Part shown: positions 1-7,470 of the stretch, in pieces
How the letters are laid out: every line of letters begins with the position of its first letter
Position numbering within the stretch: the stretch's first letter is position 1
From: Candidatus Methanomethylophilaceae archaeon
GTDB lineage: Archaea > Thermoplasmatota > Thermoplasmata > Methanomassiliicoccales > Methanomethylophilaceae
NCBI GenBank assembly: GCA_016296195.1
Contig: JAEDJU010000018.1
Location: 1-16,262, forward strand
DNA: 16,262 nt
Direction: 5' to 3'
The notes under the pieces: generated by a model
Databases searched by the model: none
The model's input: only the letters and a program-made list of their open reading frames with translations
What the model was told of the DNA's origin: nothing
Made by a program: the position numbers and the translations under genes

Positions 1-360
1 CTCGAAGGTCTCGCCCTCACGCAGGCCGACACGGGCCATACGGACATCCGGACTCGCATCGAGATAGATCTTGAACGCGGGGATGCCGTTGCGGGAGAGC
101 ATGTAGGCGGAAAGTCTTGATTCAAGAATGATGTCCTCGTTGGCCCTCGCGATGTCAAGGATCCTTGAGTCGATCATCTTGTCGATGGAGGGGTCCTGCT
201 CGGCGATGGCGCCGAGCTCCCCCAAGGTCAGGTTTTTCTCCGCAGCAAGCTGACGGAAGATCTTCCCGAAGACAACCGCTTCGAGACCGAGCTTCTCGGA
301 CAGCTTGCTGCAGGCGGTCGTCTTCCCGGATCCGGGAGGACCGCTGATGGTTATTCTCAT
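1..360 (-). CDS. cmk: Cytidylate kinase, archaeal type (partial, C-terminus outside window)
   Basis: Transfers phosphate from ATP to CMP/dCMP in the cytosol for pyrimidine nucleotide supply. The 120 residues visible begin MRITISGPPGSGKTT, with a Walker A P-loop at residues 7-15 (K13 binds phosphate). They continue with the archaeal cytidylate kinase pattern: KIFRQLAAEKNLTLGELG, then an acidic AEQDPSID stretch and the substrate-binding-like IILESRLSAYML. The frame stays open to base 1, so the lid and C-terminus lie beyond the window. The ATG overlaps the TGA of the EMC3-like gene as ATGA, implying coupled translation at the distal end of the ribosomal operon. Cmk is a usual member of this archaeal cluster. 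An adenylate kinase is less likely because the CMP-kinase-like block after the P-loop is clear. Confidence 0.88.
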   Translation of the reverse strand, partial: MRITISGPPGSGKTTACSKLSEKLGLEAVVFGKIFRQLAAEKNLTLGELGAIAEQDPSIDKMIDSRILDIARANEDIILESRLSAYMLSRNGIPAFKIYLDASPDVRMARVGLREGETFE

Positions 361-1082
361 TCGATCTCAGCCCTTTTGACTTCCCTGTCGAGCTCCGCGA
401 GGTGCCTTCTGAGGAAGATGAACCTGATCAGTCTGTTCTCGATCTGTCCGATAGGAAGGCTAACCATGGTGTAGATGACGATCCACACAGGGAAGAATCC
501 TATCAGGAGTGTGTTCAGGTCGACGGTTCCCCAGGGAAGAGCGACATGGGTGAGAGCGATCATCTCCTCCGTATTGAAGTAGACGGCCCCCTCGCCTGTC
601 TGGAGGAAGAACCAAACCCATGCGTACACGGGGATGATGAAGAGCATGGTTATGGGCATGACCTTCATCTGCTTGGTGCTGGCCTCCATGGACATGGCCA
701 TCATCTGGGGCTGCTGCTCCTGGAGTTTCTTCATCTTGAAGAGATTGTTCTCAATCCTAGCCTGACGGAACTCCTTGTTGAAATCGCTCTGAATCTGCTG
801 ACTCTTTGCCATCTCAATGGGGTCGGACATCACGCTGCGGATGATTGTACTGACCGTGATCATCACCAAACCGGCGATGACCAGGGTCAGCACGGGGTAC
901 TGCCCATCGAAGGCGATGTACCTGAATACCACATCCAGTGCCTGTCCGATCTGCGACCTGAACGACATGACGATCATCATGATGACGAGCGTCAGCATCA
1001 TTCCGATCATCGTTTTGTTCGACATCGGAGGTGCCTGTTGCTGCACCTGTTGCATACTCTGCGGGCTTCCTGGATTTGGCAT
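357..1082 (-). CDS. EMC3/TMCO1-family membrane protein (DUF106), YidC/Oxa1-like insertase
   Basis: Archaeal member of the Oxa1 superfamily (DUF106/EMC3), thought to help insert membrane proteins beside the Sec channel. The 241-residue product has a Gln/Pro/Met-rich N-terminus (1-22) and hydrophobic segments near 25-41, 62-83, 142-161 and 189-208. Between the second and third lies a charged, Met- and Gln-rich cytosolic stretch at about 88-140 that looks like the helical hairpin of the family. The tail (212-241) is basic and charged. It starts four bases after the secY stop, and the Shine-Dalgarno GGAGGAGAG lies inside the last secY codons. Its TGA overlaps the next gene's ATG. Position next to secY is typical for archaea. 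A downstream start at Met20 (MSNKT) is possible but has no better ribosome site. The insertase role is inferred from the family. Confidence 0.88.
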   Translation of the reverse strand: MPNPGSPQSMQQVQQQAPPMSNKTMIGMMLTLVIMMIVMSFRSQIGQALDVVFRYIAFDGQYPVLTLVIAGLVMITVSTIIRSVMSDPIEMAKSQQIQSDFNKEFRQARIENNLFKMKKLQEQQPQMMAMSMEASTKQMKVMPITMLFIIPVYAWVWFFLQTGEGAVYFNTEEMIALTHVALPWGTVDLNTLLIGFFPVWIVIYTMVSLPIGQIENRLIRFIFLRRHLAELDREVKRAEIE

Positions 1083-1086
1083 TTAC

Positions 1087-2625
1087 TTACTCTCCTCCAC
1101 CGAAGAATCCCCTCATCACGGGGTTCATCTCCATCATCTGCTCGCGGCCGATGGCCTCGTACAGGTGGATCAGGATTCCGACTGTCAGCAGAACTCCGGT
1201 TCCGCTTGCGTTTCCGGTAGTTCCAATCATGTCTGCGAATGCTGCGAGGGCTCCGACGAGTGCTCCCGAGAGGATCGTGATCGTGGGGATGTATCTCTCC
1301 AGGACACGCTTCAGGACACGGGGGTCACGGCGGAATCCAGGCATCTGCATACCGCTCCTCTGGATCTGGTTGGCGACAGCCTCGGGACCGAGGTTGGTGG
1401 TCTCCACCCAGAACTTGGCGAACAGGATCGATCCCATGACCATCACGCTGAAGTAGACGGCCACATGAGCGAGGTTCTGAACCACGCTGTGTCCGTTACC
1501 ATAGTTGGTGGGGTCGAGGATCGGCATCAGCCAGGTGGTCAGTCCCTGCGGGGCCGACAGGTACCAGGCGATACCTCCTGCGGCTGTGGTCGATCCATCC
1601 TCGAAGTATCCGATCGAGGAGTTTCCTCCGATGAGCGGGATACTGCTGAGGAAGTCATTGCTGTACAGCAGCAGGGCGGTCATGCTCACGATTGCGAGCA
1701 GTGCGGACATCAGGATGACAGGGATGTTGCTTGCGTACATCAGCTTGATCGGGTAACGTCCCCTTGCACCCCTTGCATTTCCATGCGAGAGGGGGAGTTC
1801 GATACGGGTCGACTCCAGGTAGGCGACGAAGGCGAAGATCACCAGCGTACCAACCAGCGCGATTATGGGGTTGGGCGAACCCAGGAACAGGCTTTCGTAT
1901 CCACCCTGCGCCATCTGTTCGGGCGACATGGTGAAGACATAGTACAGCGCACGGGGGATGGTTCCTCCGGGCGGATTCTCCAAGCTCATGGCGGAGTTGA
2001 TGTCGATCGGATTCCAGTTGAGGGCTCCGGTGAACAGCGCCTGCGCCACACCTGCGGCGATGAACAGTGAGATACCGCTTCCGATACCCCACTTGGACAC
2101 CACCTCATCCATCATGAAGATGATGTAGGACCCTGCGAAGAGCTGAAGGATCAGCAACAGCTTGGCTCCGGCACCTCCGAGGAGGTCGGTGGCTGCGCTC
2201 GAGGGGACCAGGTATCCGAATACCTGGGGGATAGCCTCGAACAGGATCATCACGATGACCAACAGCTTCAGCACAGACTGATAGCATGCCTTGTCCTCGC
2301 GCTTCCCAAGGTCCAGTTTGATGATTTTTGCACCGACGAACAGCTGCATTATGATTGAAGCTGTGACGATCGGTCCGATACCGAGTTGCAGTAGCGATCC
2401 GGAAGCTCCTGCCATGATGGTTCTATATTGTGCGAACAGATCCAACGATTCGGACTGGTCCAAACCGTAGAGATACACATTGGTCATCACGAAATAGACG
2501 ACCAACACGACTATGACCCACATCATTTTGGTCCTGAAGTGCACGTGCCCTTCAGGCCTCTTGACGGAGGGGAGCCTGTCGGACAAGGGTTTCAACTTGT
2601 ACAACAGGCTAGGTGTTTCTTCCAT
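1087..2625 (-). CDS. secY: Protein translocase subunit SecY
   Basis: Central pore subunit of the Sec61/SecYEG channel, exporting and inserting proteins across the cytoplasmic membrane. The 512 residues contain about ten hydrophobic segments. The cytosolic N-terminus (1-33) precedes TM1 (34-54), a plug-like stretch lies near 60-72, and the conserved GIGPIVTASIIMQL is at 82-95. GIGSGISLFIAAG lies at about 179-191, and the basic ribosome-contacting loop with GNARGARGRYPIK at 282-294. At 512 residues it is somewhat longer than many archaeal SecY proteins. The extra length appears to sit in outer loops around 203-250 and 325-380. The 23-base gap after L15 is the largest inside the operon and contains GGGAGAG upstream of the ATG. 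It ends with TAA, one of only three non-TGA stops here. Confidence 0.97.
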   Translation of the reverse strand: MEETPSLLYKLKPLSDRLPSVKRPEGHVHFRTKMMWVIVVLVVYFVMTNVYLYGLDQSESLDLFAQYRTIMAGASGSLLQLGIGPIVTASIIMQLFVGAKIIKLDLGKREDKACYQSVLKLLVIVMILFEAIPQVFGYLVPSSAATDLLGGAGAKLLLILQLFAGSYIIFMMDEVVSKWGIGSGISLFIAAGVAQALFTGALNWNPIDINSAMSLENPPGGTIPRALYYVFTMSPEQMAQGGYESLFLGSPNPIIALVGTLVIFAFVAYLESTRIELPLSHGNARGARGRYPIKLMYASNIPVILMSALLAIVSMTALLLYSNDFLSSIPLIGGNSSIGYFEDGSTTAAGGIAWYLSAPQGLTTWLMPILDPTNYGNGHSVVQNLAHVAVYFSVMVMGSILFAKFWVETTNLGPEAVANQIQRSGMQMPGFRRDPRVLKRVLERYIPTITILSGALVGALAAFADMIGTTGNASGTGVLLTVGILIHLYEAIGREQMMEMNPVMRGFFGGGE

Positions 2626-2648
2626 CCCAATCTACTCTCCCGATACGT

Positions 2649-3071
2649 TTACTCAACGACGGAACCGCCGACGGCCTCGATCTTGGAACGGGCCTTCTCG
2701 GAGGCATCTGCGACAGTCACATTGACCTTGATGTCGATGTTTCCGCTGCCGAGGAGTTTGTCGATGCCAGCCTCGGTGAGGTTGACGTTGTAAACGTCGC
2801 CCTCTTTGGAGGCGAATCCCATCGAAACGAACCTCTCGACCTGCTCGCCGAGCTCTCCGACGTTGAGGGTGCGGTTGGCCTCGACCATGCACTGGGGTCT
2901 CTTGAAGCCGTGGCGACCGAAGTGGTCCCTGTCGTACTTCAGCATACCGATTTTACCGGTCTTTCCCAGTCCGGCCTGACCGTGTCCGCCGATGATACCT
3001 GCTCCACGTCCGGATTTCTTTCCACGTCCGTGGGTCCTGTATCCCCTGAATTTCTTTGTTCTGCTAGGCAT
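2649..3071 (-). CDS. rpl15: 50S ribosomal protein L15 (uL15)
   Basis: Large-subunit assembly protein (140 residues). The N-terminal basic, glycine-rich tail that threads into 23S rRNA is clear: KKFRGYRTHGRGKKSGRGAG at 6-25, then GGHGQAGLGKTGK. The C-terminal globular half carries NLTEAGIDKLLGSG and an alternating beta segment (IDIKVNVTVADASEKARSKIEAVGG) typical of uL15. The start is fixed by TGAGGTGTGAGAAATG, in which the L30 stop is part of the Shine-Dalgarno. It lies between L30 and secY, the standard spc order. Ends with TAA. Confidence 0.97.
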   Translation of the reverse strand: MPSRTKKFRGYRTHGRGKKSGRGAGIIGGHGQAGLGKTGKIGMLKYDRDHFGRHGFKRPQCMVEANRTLNVGELGEQVERFVSMGFASKEGDVYNVNLTEAGIDKLLGSGNIDIKVNVTVADASEKARSKIEAVGGSVVE

Positions 3072-3084
3072 TTCTCACACCTCA
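3069..3084 (-). promoter_or_regulatory. Stop/Shine-Dalgarno fused junction, L30 to L15
   Basis: On the minus strand the junction reads TGAGGTGTGAGAAATG. The TGA ends L30, TGAGGTG is a Shine-Dalgarno match to the 16S rRNA 3' end, and the ATG starts L15 after a 10-base gap. The same design with a 10-base gap occurs at three other junctions in this window. It decides the L15 start and suggests termination-reinitiation coupling. Confidence 0.7.
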
Positions 3085-3546
3085 GAGCATCCTGTTGATG
3101 AGGTCGTTGATCGCTGCGCCCCTGTATCCGAGAGCTCCGCCGTTCTGGTACGAGCGCTTGTTGCCCTCGTATCCCTTCACGGGCGGGTGCAGGCGGAAGA
3201 CGGGCTTGGCTGCCTCGACATCCCTCATCTTGTAGTTGTTCTCAATGATGGCCTTGGCCATCTCATCGACGGAGGCGAACTCGGACTTCTCCTTGAGGTA
3301 GTCGTCGGTGATGTCCTTGTCTCCAGCGAGCTTTCCGCGTGCGCGGATCAGTGCTGCGAGGGTGGCCTCATCGACCTCTCCCCAGGTGCAGTAGTCCTTG
3401 ACGACCTGGAGCATTCCCTTGGTCGAGTCGTTCTCGGGAACGATGACGCAGTGGTTGACCCTGGTGAGTCCCAGGAGTCCCATGGTGTACTCGATGTCAC
3501 GGTTGACATCGGGCTGTCCACGAACACGGATAACAGCGTATGTCAT
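3082..3546 (-). CDS. rpl30: 50S ribosomal protein L30 (uL30, archaeal long form)
   Basis: Large-subunit protein of 154 residues, the long archaeal/eukaryal L7-like form rather than the ~60-residue bacterial one. The N-terminal core MTYAVIRVRGQPDVNRDIEYTMGLLGLTRVNHCVIVPE is the diagnostic uL30 ferredoxin-like fold. It is followed by TKGMLQVVKDYCTWGEVDEATLAALIRARGKL and the archaeal C-terminal extension ending FRLHPPVKGYEGNKRSYQNGGALGYRGAAINDLINRML. An upstream extension of the frame runs into S5 and is not used. The ATG lies two bases after the S5 stop, with GGAGTGAAG overlapping that stop as ribosome site. Confidence 0.97.
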   Translation of the reverse strand: MTYAVIRVRGQPDVNRDIEYTMGLLGLTRVNHCVIVPENDSTKGMLQVVKDYCTWGEVDEATLAALIRARGKLAGDKDITDDYLKEKSEFASVDEMAKAIIENNYKMRDVEAAKPVFRLHPPVKGYEGNKRSYQNGGALGYRGAAINDLINRML

Positions 3547-3548
3547 CT

Positions 3549-4229
3549 TCACTCCTCCTGGGCGTCGACGTCGGTCTCGGCATAGTTGATTCCGGTGGGT
3601 CCGGAGACGATGTTCAGGTTCTTCGCCTGCTCGTCTGTGACCCTCATGCGGGAGGTCATCTTGAGTGCCTCGAAGGTCGCCATAGCGTAGTTGACCTTGG
3701 TCTTGGTGTTTCCTCTGGCGAAACCCCATGCATCACGGACACCGGCAAGGGTCAGCAGACTCTTGGCGACATCTCCGACAGCCAGGGACACTCCGCGGGG
3801 TGCGGGTTTCAGGCTGACGGTGACGGATCCGGTGGATCCGATGACCTCGAAGGGGAGACTGTGGGGCTGGCCGCATCCGCACTGCCAGGATCCGCATCCT
3901 CTCTTGATCTCGATCATGTTGAGTTTCGCGTTGTCGATGGCCTTCTTGATGGAAGGTCCGACTTCCTTTCCTTTTGCTCTTCCGATTCCGATGAATCCAT
4001 CGCCGTTTCCGACGATGCATGTGACGGCGAACCTGACCCTCCTACCGGAATCGGTCATCCTCTGGACCATGTTGAGGTCGATGACCTCATCTTTCAGGTC
4101 GGGGAGGAGGATGTCCACGATCTCGGGCTCGCGGAGGGGCAGTTTGGTTGCCAGTGCGTCGCTCATGGTGGTGATCTCACCGTTGAGGACCATCTGTCCG
4201 AGTCTTGTCTTGGGGACCCAGTCAGCCAT
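3549..4229 (-). CDS. rps5: 30S ribosomal protein S5 (uS5)
   Basis: Small-subunit protein at the mRNA entry and decoding region, important for translational accuracy. It has 226 residues. The N-terminal archaeal extension (1-60) precedes the dsRNA-binding-like domain VRFAVTCIVGNGDGFIGIGRAKGKEVGPSIKKAI (65-98). The archaeal/eukaryal signature RGCGSWQCGCGQPHSLPF at 110-127 carries Cys112, 117 and 119. The C-terminal domain includes KPAPRGVSLAVGDVAKSLLTLAGVRDAWGFARGNTKTKVNYAMATFEAL. The start lies one base after the L18 TAA. Order L18-S5-L30 is the standard spc arrangement. Confidence 0.98.
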   Translation of the reverse strand: MADWVPKTRLGQMVLNGEITTMSDALATKLPLREPEIVDILLPDLKDEVIDLNMVQRMTDSGRRVRFAVTCIVGNGDGFIGIGRAKGKEVGPSIKKAIDNAKLNMIEIKRGCGSWQCGCGQPHSLPFEVIGSTGSVTVSLKPAPRGVSLAVGDVAKSLLTLAGVRDAWGFARGNTKTKVNYAMATFEALKMTSRMRVTDEQAKNLNIVSGPTGINYAETDVDAQEE

Positions 4230-4230
4230 T

Positions 4231-4731
4231 TTACTCAGCCTCCATCTTCTCTTTGAGGCTGTTCACTGCAGCCTCGATGCCTTCATCGATGTGCTTTCCG
4301 AGGATCCTGTCCTCATCGGGGAGGACATCCTCGCCGTGGGGGACCTCGAGGCCTGCATCGGTCATTCCGGCGACGGTTGCGAAGAGGACTCCGCCGTACT
4401 GCACGGTCTGCATTCCGATGTCCAGGACTGCATACTCGATTCCTGCTTTGATTGCTTTCTTTCCGGCAAGGTATCCGACGAGGTACGCTGCGGGGATGGA
4501 GGAGCAAGAGTACTCCCATCCAAGGGCCTTCAGCTCCCTGGTGCTCGCTGCTGCGAGGACCTTGTCACCCTCCATGTCGAACTCTGCGAACTGGATGGTG
4601 ATGTTCTTGTTGGATCTCCTGACGATTGCCCTGGCCTCCCTCGCTGCGAGGAGCTTGCGGCGGGCGTAGTAGTCTGTGCGGTTCTCTCTTCTTCTGCGGA
4701 ACGCGACTTTGTATCTAGGTCCTGTTGCCAT
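4231..4731 (-). CDS. rpl18: 50S ribosomal protein L18 (uL18)
   Basis: 5S rRNA-binding protein of the central protuberance (166 residues). Recognised by the basic N-terminus GPRYKVAFRRRRENRTDYYARRKLL, then an alpha/beta core with ITIQFAEFDMEGDKVLAAASTRELK and GYLAGKKAIKAGIEYAVLDIGMQ. The archaeal C-terminal extension ends DRILGKHIDEGIEAAVNSLKEKMEAE. Its ATG shares one base with the L19e TGA (TGATG), so reinitiation is likely. Ends with TAA, one base before S5. Confidence 0.97.
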   Translation of the reverse strand: MATGPRYKVAFRRRRENRTDYYARRKLLAAREARAIVRRSNKNITIQFAEFDMEGDKVLAAASTRELKALGWEYSCSSIPAAYLVGYLAGKKAIKAGIEYAVLDIGMQTVQYGGVLFATVAGMTDAGLEVPHGEDVLPDEDRILGKHIDEGIEAAVNSLKEKMEAE

Positions 4732-5189
4732 CAGATCTCCTCCTTGAGGTGTCCGGCAGCGATCATGTGCTGCCTAAGGTGCCTGCGGGACTTGAACAGT
4801 CCTCCCTTGGCCTTCCTGTAGTAAAGCCTGTAGACGGAGGGGGTGATCTTGCCCTCGGCCCTGAGGGTCTTGAGCTCGTCACGGATGGGCCTGATGGTTG
4901 CCATCCAGCGCTCCTTGTCACGGACACGGGCGTTGGCGGTTCCCTTCCTGGATCCGGGTCCTTTCCTCTTTCCGTTGGCCTTCTGGCCGGCTACGTATCT
5001 GATCCTTGCCTTGGAGGTTCCGTTCTTCGCCTTGGCCTTGATGAGGCCGGATGCGATTGCGGTACGGATGTCTGCGCGGGTGATGCACTCCTCGACCTCG
5101 TCGAGTTTGTCGGGGTTCATCCAAACCCTGTTCTCACCGCACTTCAGGATCTCTGCGGCCATCCTTCTCTGGTTTCTCAGGTCTGCCAT
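4731..5189 (-). CDS. rpl19e: 50S ribosomal protein L19e (eL19)
   Basis: Archaeal/eukaryal-only large-subunit protein that contributes to an inter-subunit bridge. The 152-residue product starts MADLRNQRRMAAEILKCGENRVWMNPDKLDEV, the family N-terminal helical domain. The very basic central segment ARIRYVAGQKANGKRKGPGSRKGTANARV is characteristic, as is the long C-terminal helix ending FKSRRHLRQHMIAAGHLKEEI. The start lies two bases after the L32e stop, with GGTGTGA upstream. A longer upstream reading frame would lie inside L32e and is rejected. It forms the archaeal insertion L32e-L19e between L6 and L18. Confidence 0.97.
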   Translation of the reverse strand: MADLRNQRRMAAEILKCGENRVWMNPDKLDEVEECITRADIRTAIASGLIKAKAKNGTSKARIRYVAGQKANGKRKGPGSRKGTANARVRDKERWMATIRPIRDELKTLRAEGKITPSVYRLYYRKAKGGLFKSRRHLRQHMIAAGHLKEEI

Positions 5190-5191
5190 GG

Positions 5192-5860
5192 TCACACCAT
5201 CCTGTTGAGGACCCTGATTCCGAGCTCGTCGGCCCTGTCCTCGATTGCCATCCTCTTCTTCGTTCCAACGGTTCCGCCGATGCGGACAGCCTGCTTCTTG
5301 GGGTCGATACCCTCGAGTCCGTCCACGTTGTAGACCAGGACCTCCTCGAATCCGGAGGGGTGCAGGTCCCTTGCCGCGACGGGTCCGCGGAATCCGACGT
5401 CCACCATGGGCGGGCGCCTCTTGAGCTGTCTCTTCATCTTGGAGTGGATTCCCTTGGGTTTCCTCCACTTCTCACCGAGCTTGGAGTATCTGAACCACTC
5501 CTGCCTCTTGAAAGCGGGCCTCCTTCCGGAGATCATTGCCCTCTTGGCGAGTGCGTCTGCGGTCTCATCATCGAGCTCGGGCTTTGCCTTCACGACGTAC
5601 TGCTGCTCGGAGGCCTCGACGACCTCGGCTGCTGCCTCTGCGGGGGCGGCGTCTGCGACGTCCTCCTCTGCAAGTGCGGCCTTCCATGCGGCAACGGTCT
5701 TGGGTCCGACTCCGGAGAGTGCCTTGATGACCTCTTTGACCTTCGCATCGTCGTTGATCGCCTCGGCGAGCTCGGGCACGGAAGTGATCCCGATCCCTGC
5801 GAGCTCCTCGACATTCTTGTCTTTCAGACCCTGGAGGTCTGTGAGTGCTTTCACGGTCAT
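5192..5860 (-). CDS. rpl32e: 50S ribosomal protein L32e (eL32) with N-terminal helix-hairpin-helix extension
   Basis: Archaeal/eukaryal large-subunit protein, here 222 residues, well above the ~110-140 of the bare family. Residues 1-63 form an extra domain with two helix-hairpin-helix-like repeats, LAGIGITSVPELAEAI (20-35) and LSGVGPKTVAAWKAAL (48-63), a fold that usually binds nucleic acid. An Ala/Glu-rich linker follows (64-85). The L32e core starts near 107: SGRRPAFKRQEWFRYSKLG, then WRKPKGIHSKMKRQLKRRPPMVDVGFR, ending ADELGIRVLNRMV. Similar N-terminal extensions are known in halophilic and some other euryarchaeal L32e proteins. The ATG overlaps the L6 TGA as ATGA. The longer upstream frame lies within L6 and is not used. 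Confidence 0.95.
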   Translation of the reverse strand: MTVKALTDLQGLKDKNVEELAGIGITSVPELAEAINDDAKVKEVIKALSGVGPKTVAAWKAALAEEDVADAAPAEAAAEVVEASEQQYVVKAKPELDDETADALAKRAMISGRRPAFKRQEWFRYSKLGEKWRKPKGIHSKMKRQLKRRPPMVDVGFRGPVAARDLHPSGFEEVLVYNVDGLEGIDPKKQAVRIGGTVGTKKRMAIEDRADELGIRVLNRMV

Positions 5861-6408
5861 TCTTTCACCTTGTGCGATTTCTGGACGATGTAGATTCCGT
5901 CCTGGAAGGTCCTCTTGTCGAATCCGAGCCTGGAGGTTGCCCTCTCGAGGTTGGCTGCTGTCTGACCGCAGGCCTCGATGTCGATTCCCTCTACGGTGAC
6001 ATCTGCTCCGTTGACTTTGACTGTGCATCCCTTCATGATGTTTGCATAACGGGGTGCATGTCCTCCCATGTAGTTGTTGATCTCAACGCGGTCACCCTTG
6101 ACGGTAACTTTCATCGGGAAGTGGGAGAACACGATTTTAAGGTGGTAGGTGAAACCGACGGTCACTCCCTTGATCATGTTGTTGATGTGGGCGACGTAGG
6201 TTCCGACCATTGCCTTATCTTTGATTCTCGGGTACTCGCAGCTGACGCTGACTTCTCCTTCTCCGACGGCAATATCTATGCCAGGGTGCGCGAAGTTTCT
6301 GCTCAATTCTCCCTTAGGTCCTTTGACCTTCATTATGCCCGCATCGTAGGACACGGACACTGCACCGGGGATAGCGATGGTGCTTTCGATTTTCCCTGCT
6401 ATTGTCAT
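5857..6408 (-). CDS. rpl6: 50S ribosomal protein L6 (uL6)
   Basis: Large-subunit protein near the sarcin-ricin loop and factor-binding site (183 residues). It shows the duplicated alpha/beta fold: repeat one IAIPGAVSVSYDAGIMKVKGPKGELSRNF, repeat two VTVKGDRVEINNYMGGHAPRYANIMKGCTVKV, with the conserved GTYVAHINNMIKGVTVGFTYHLKIVFSHFPM between them. The archaeal C-terminus TAANLERATSRLGFDKRTFQDGIYIVQKSHKVKE is present. The start follows TGAGGAATATAGATG, where the S8 stop again forms part of the Shine-Dalgarno. It overlaps L32e by four bases. Confidence 0.97.
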   Translation of the reverse strand: MTIAGKIESTIAIPGAVSVSYDAGIMKVKGPKGELSRNFAHPGIDIAVGEGEVSVSCEYPRIKDKAMVGTYVAHINNMIKGVTVGFTYHLKIVFSHFPMKVTVKGDRVEINNYMGGHAPRYANIMKGCTVKVNGADVTVEGIDIEACGQTAANLERATSRLGFDKRTFQDGIYIVQKSHKVKE

Positions 6409-6417
6409 CTATATTCC

Positions 6418-6807
6418 TCAGTAAACATATGCCAGCAGTTTTCCGCCGATACCGAGCTCTTTAGCACGGTCCTGCGTGATCACACCGGCGGTGGTCGTCA
6501 TGATGAGGAGTCCGAAGTCCTGGGCGGGGAGGAACCTCGCCTCGAACTTCTCGACATCCGTCACCTTGACGGAATACCTGGGTTTGATTACTCCGCAGTC
6601 GTTGATTGCTCCGTCGAGCATGACGCGGAATTTTCCGGCCTTTCCGTCCTCGACGTACTCGAACTGGCTAATATATCCTTTGTCCTGCATAACCTTCAGC
6701 ACACGGCCGATGAGTTTGGAGGAGGGCTGGATGATGCACTCGCTCTTTCCGTTGAGGGCTGCATTTTTGATAACGCACATTGCGTCATTGAGTGGATCGC
6801 TCTGCAT
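6418..6807 (-). CDS. rps8: 30S ribosomal protein S8 (uS8)
   Basis: Primary 16S rRNA-binding protein of the small subunit, and in bacteria the translational repressor of the spc operon. The 129-residue product begins MQSDPLNDAMCVIKNAALNGKSECIIQPSSKLIGRVLKVMQDKGYI, the typical uS8 start. It ends in the conserved C-terminus VEKFEARFLPAQDFGLLIMTTTAGVITQDRAKELGIGGKLLAYVY, close to the archaeal ending. The start is set by TGAGGTGTCATAAATG after S14. Whether it autoregulates here cannot be told from the window. Confidence 0.98.
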   Translation of the reverse strand: MQSDPLNDAMCVIKNAALNGKSECIIQPSSKLIGRVLKVMQDKGYISQFEYVEDGKAGKFRVMLDGAINDCGVIKPRYSVKVTDVEKFEARFLPAQDFGLLIMTTTAGVITQDRAKELGIGGKLLAYVY

Positions 6808-6820
6808 TTATGACACCTCA
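6805..6820 (-). promoter_or_regulatory. Stop/Shine-Dalgarno fused junction, S14 to S8
   Basis: The minus strand reads TGAGGTGTCATAAATG. The S14 stop TGA doubles as the start of the TGAGGTG ribosome site, with a 10-base gap to the S8 ATG. This is the same layout as at L15, L24 and L22. Confidence 0.7.
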
Positions 6821-6964
6821 CGAATACTTCTTGAATCCGAGCTCGGGAGCCATATCCCTGAAGCACTGGCGGCACAGGTGCATCCCGTACCTCCTGATGA
6901 TTCCTCTCCTGCGTCCGCAACGGGTGCAGCCGACAGATCTTCCGAACTGCTTCTTGGGCTTCAT
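6818..6964 (-). CDS. rps14: 30S ribosomal protein S14, zinc-binding type (uS14)
   Basis: Small-subunit head protein of only 48 residues, easily missed by length filters. I read it directly from the minus strand: [20 protein letters not shown] followed by [20 protein letters not shown] and ELGFKKYS. Four cysteines at 13, 16, 31 and 34 form the CxxC...CxxC zinc ribbon of the archaeal/eukaryal S29-like form, and the C-terminus ELGFKKYS is typical. The ATG overlaps the L5 TGA (ATGA). The position L5-S14-S8 is the standard spc order. Confidence 0.96.
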   Translation of the reverse strand: MKPKKQFGRSVGCTRCGRRRGIIRRYGMHLCRQCFRDMAPELGFKKYS

Positions 6965-7470
6965 TCGACCACCTCAACCTCAAATTTGTCTTTCATGAAC
7001 TGGATTGCCTCATCGCGGCAGACGCGGTGGGACTTGGGGACCCTCCTTCTGAGGAGTGCCCTCTGTGTGATCCTGTTTCCAGGCCTCCTGAGGACAACAC
7101 TGATGTCCATTCCGAAGATTCCGATCTCGGGGTCGTACTTCATTCCCTCGAAGTCGGTGTAATCGGAGATACCGAAGGACATGTTTCCCTCGGGATCGAA
7201 GGAGTACACGGGGACGCGCATCTCCCTGATGACGAGTGCCTTCCTGACGAAGTCCTCTGCAACATCTCCCCTGAGGGTGACCTTGCATCCGAGGGGCATT
7301 CCCTGACGGATTCCGAGGTCCCTGTTGACGGTCTTGGAGATCGTCTCGACGGGCTTCTGACCGGTGACCATCTCAAGGACCTTCTCTGCCTTGACGAGTC
7401 TCTCTCCGGCCTCTCCGACTCCGATGTTGACGACGACCTTCTCCACGTGGAGGTCTCTCATTCCGCTCAT
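6961..7470 (-). CDS. rpl5: 50S ribosomal protein L5 (uL5)
   Basis: 5S rRNA-binding protein contacting P-site tRNA and the subunit bridge (169 residues from the chosen start). Family features are [38 protein letters not shown], then [19 protein letters not shown]. The archaeal [35 protein letters not shown] and [19 protein letters not shown] follow. The ATG at 7470 overlaps the S4e TGA as ATGA. A second ATG three codons in (7461) also fits the family start. Upstream in-frame sequence lies inside S4e and is not part of the gene. Confidence 0.97.
   Translation of the reverse strand: MSGMRDLHVEKVVVNIGVGEAGERLVKAEKVLEMVTGQKPVETISKTVNRDLGIRQGMPLGCKVTLRGDVAEDFVRKALVIREMRVPVYSFDPEGNMSFGISDYTDFEGMKYDPEIGIFGMDISVVLRRPGNRITQRALLRRRVPKSHRVCRDEAIQFMKDKFEVEVVE

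Noticed and set aside
817..2070. 417-codon plus-strand open frame antisense to secY and the EMC3-like gene
   Set aside because: It is opposite two certain membrane-protein genes. Its His/Asp/Cys-rich translation is what reverse-reading such genes gives.
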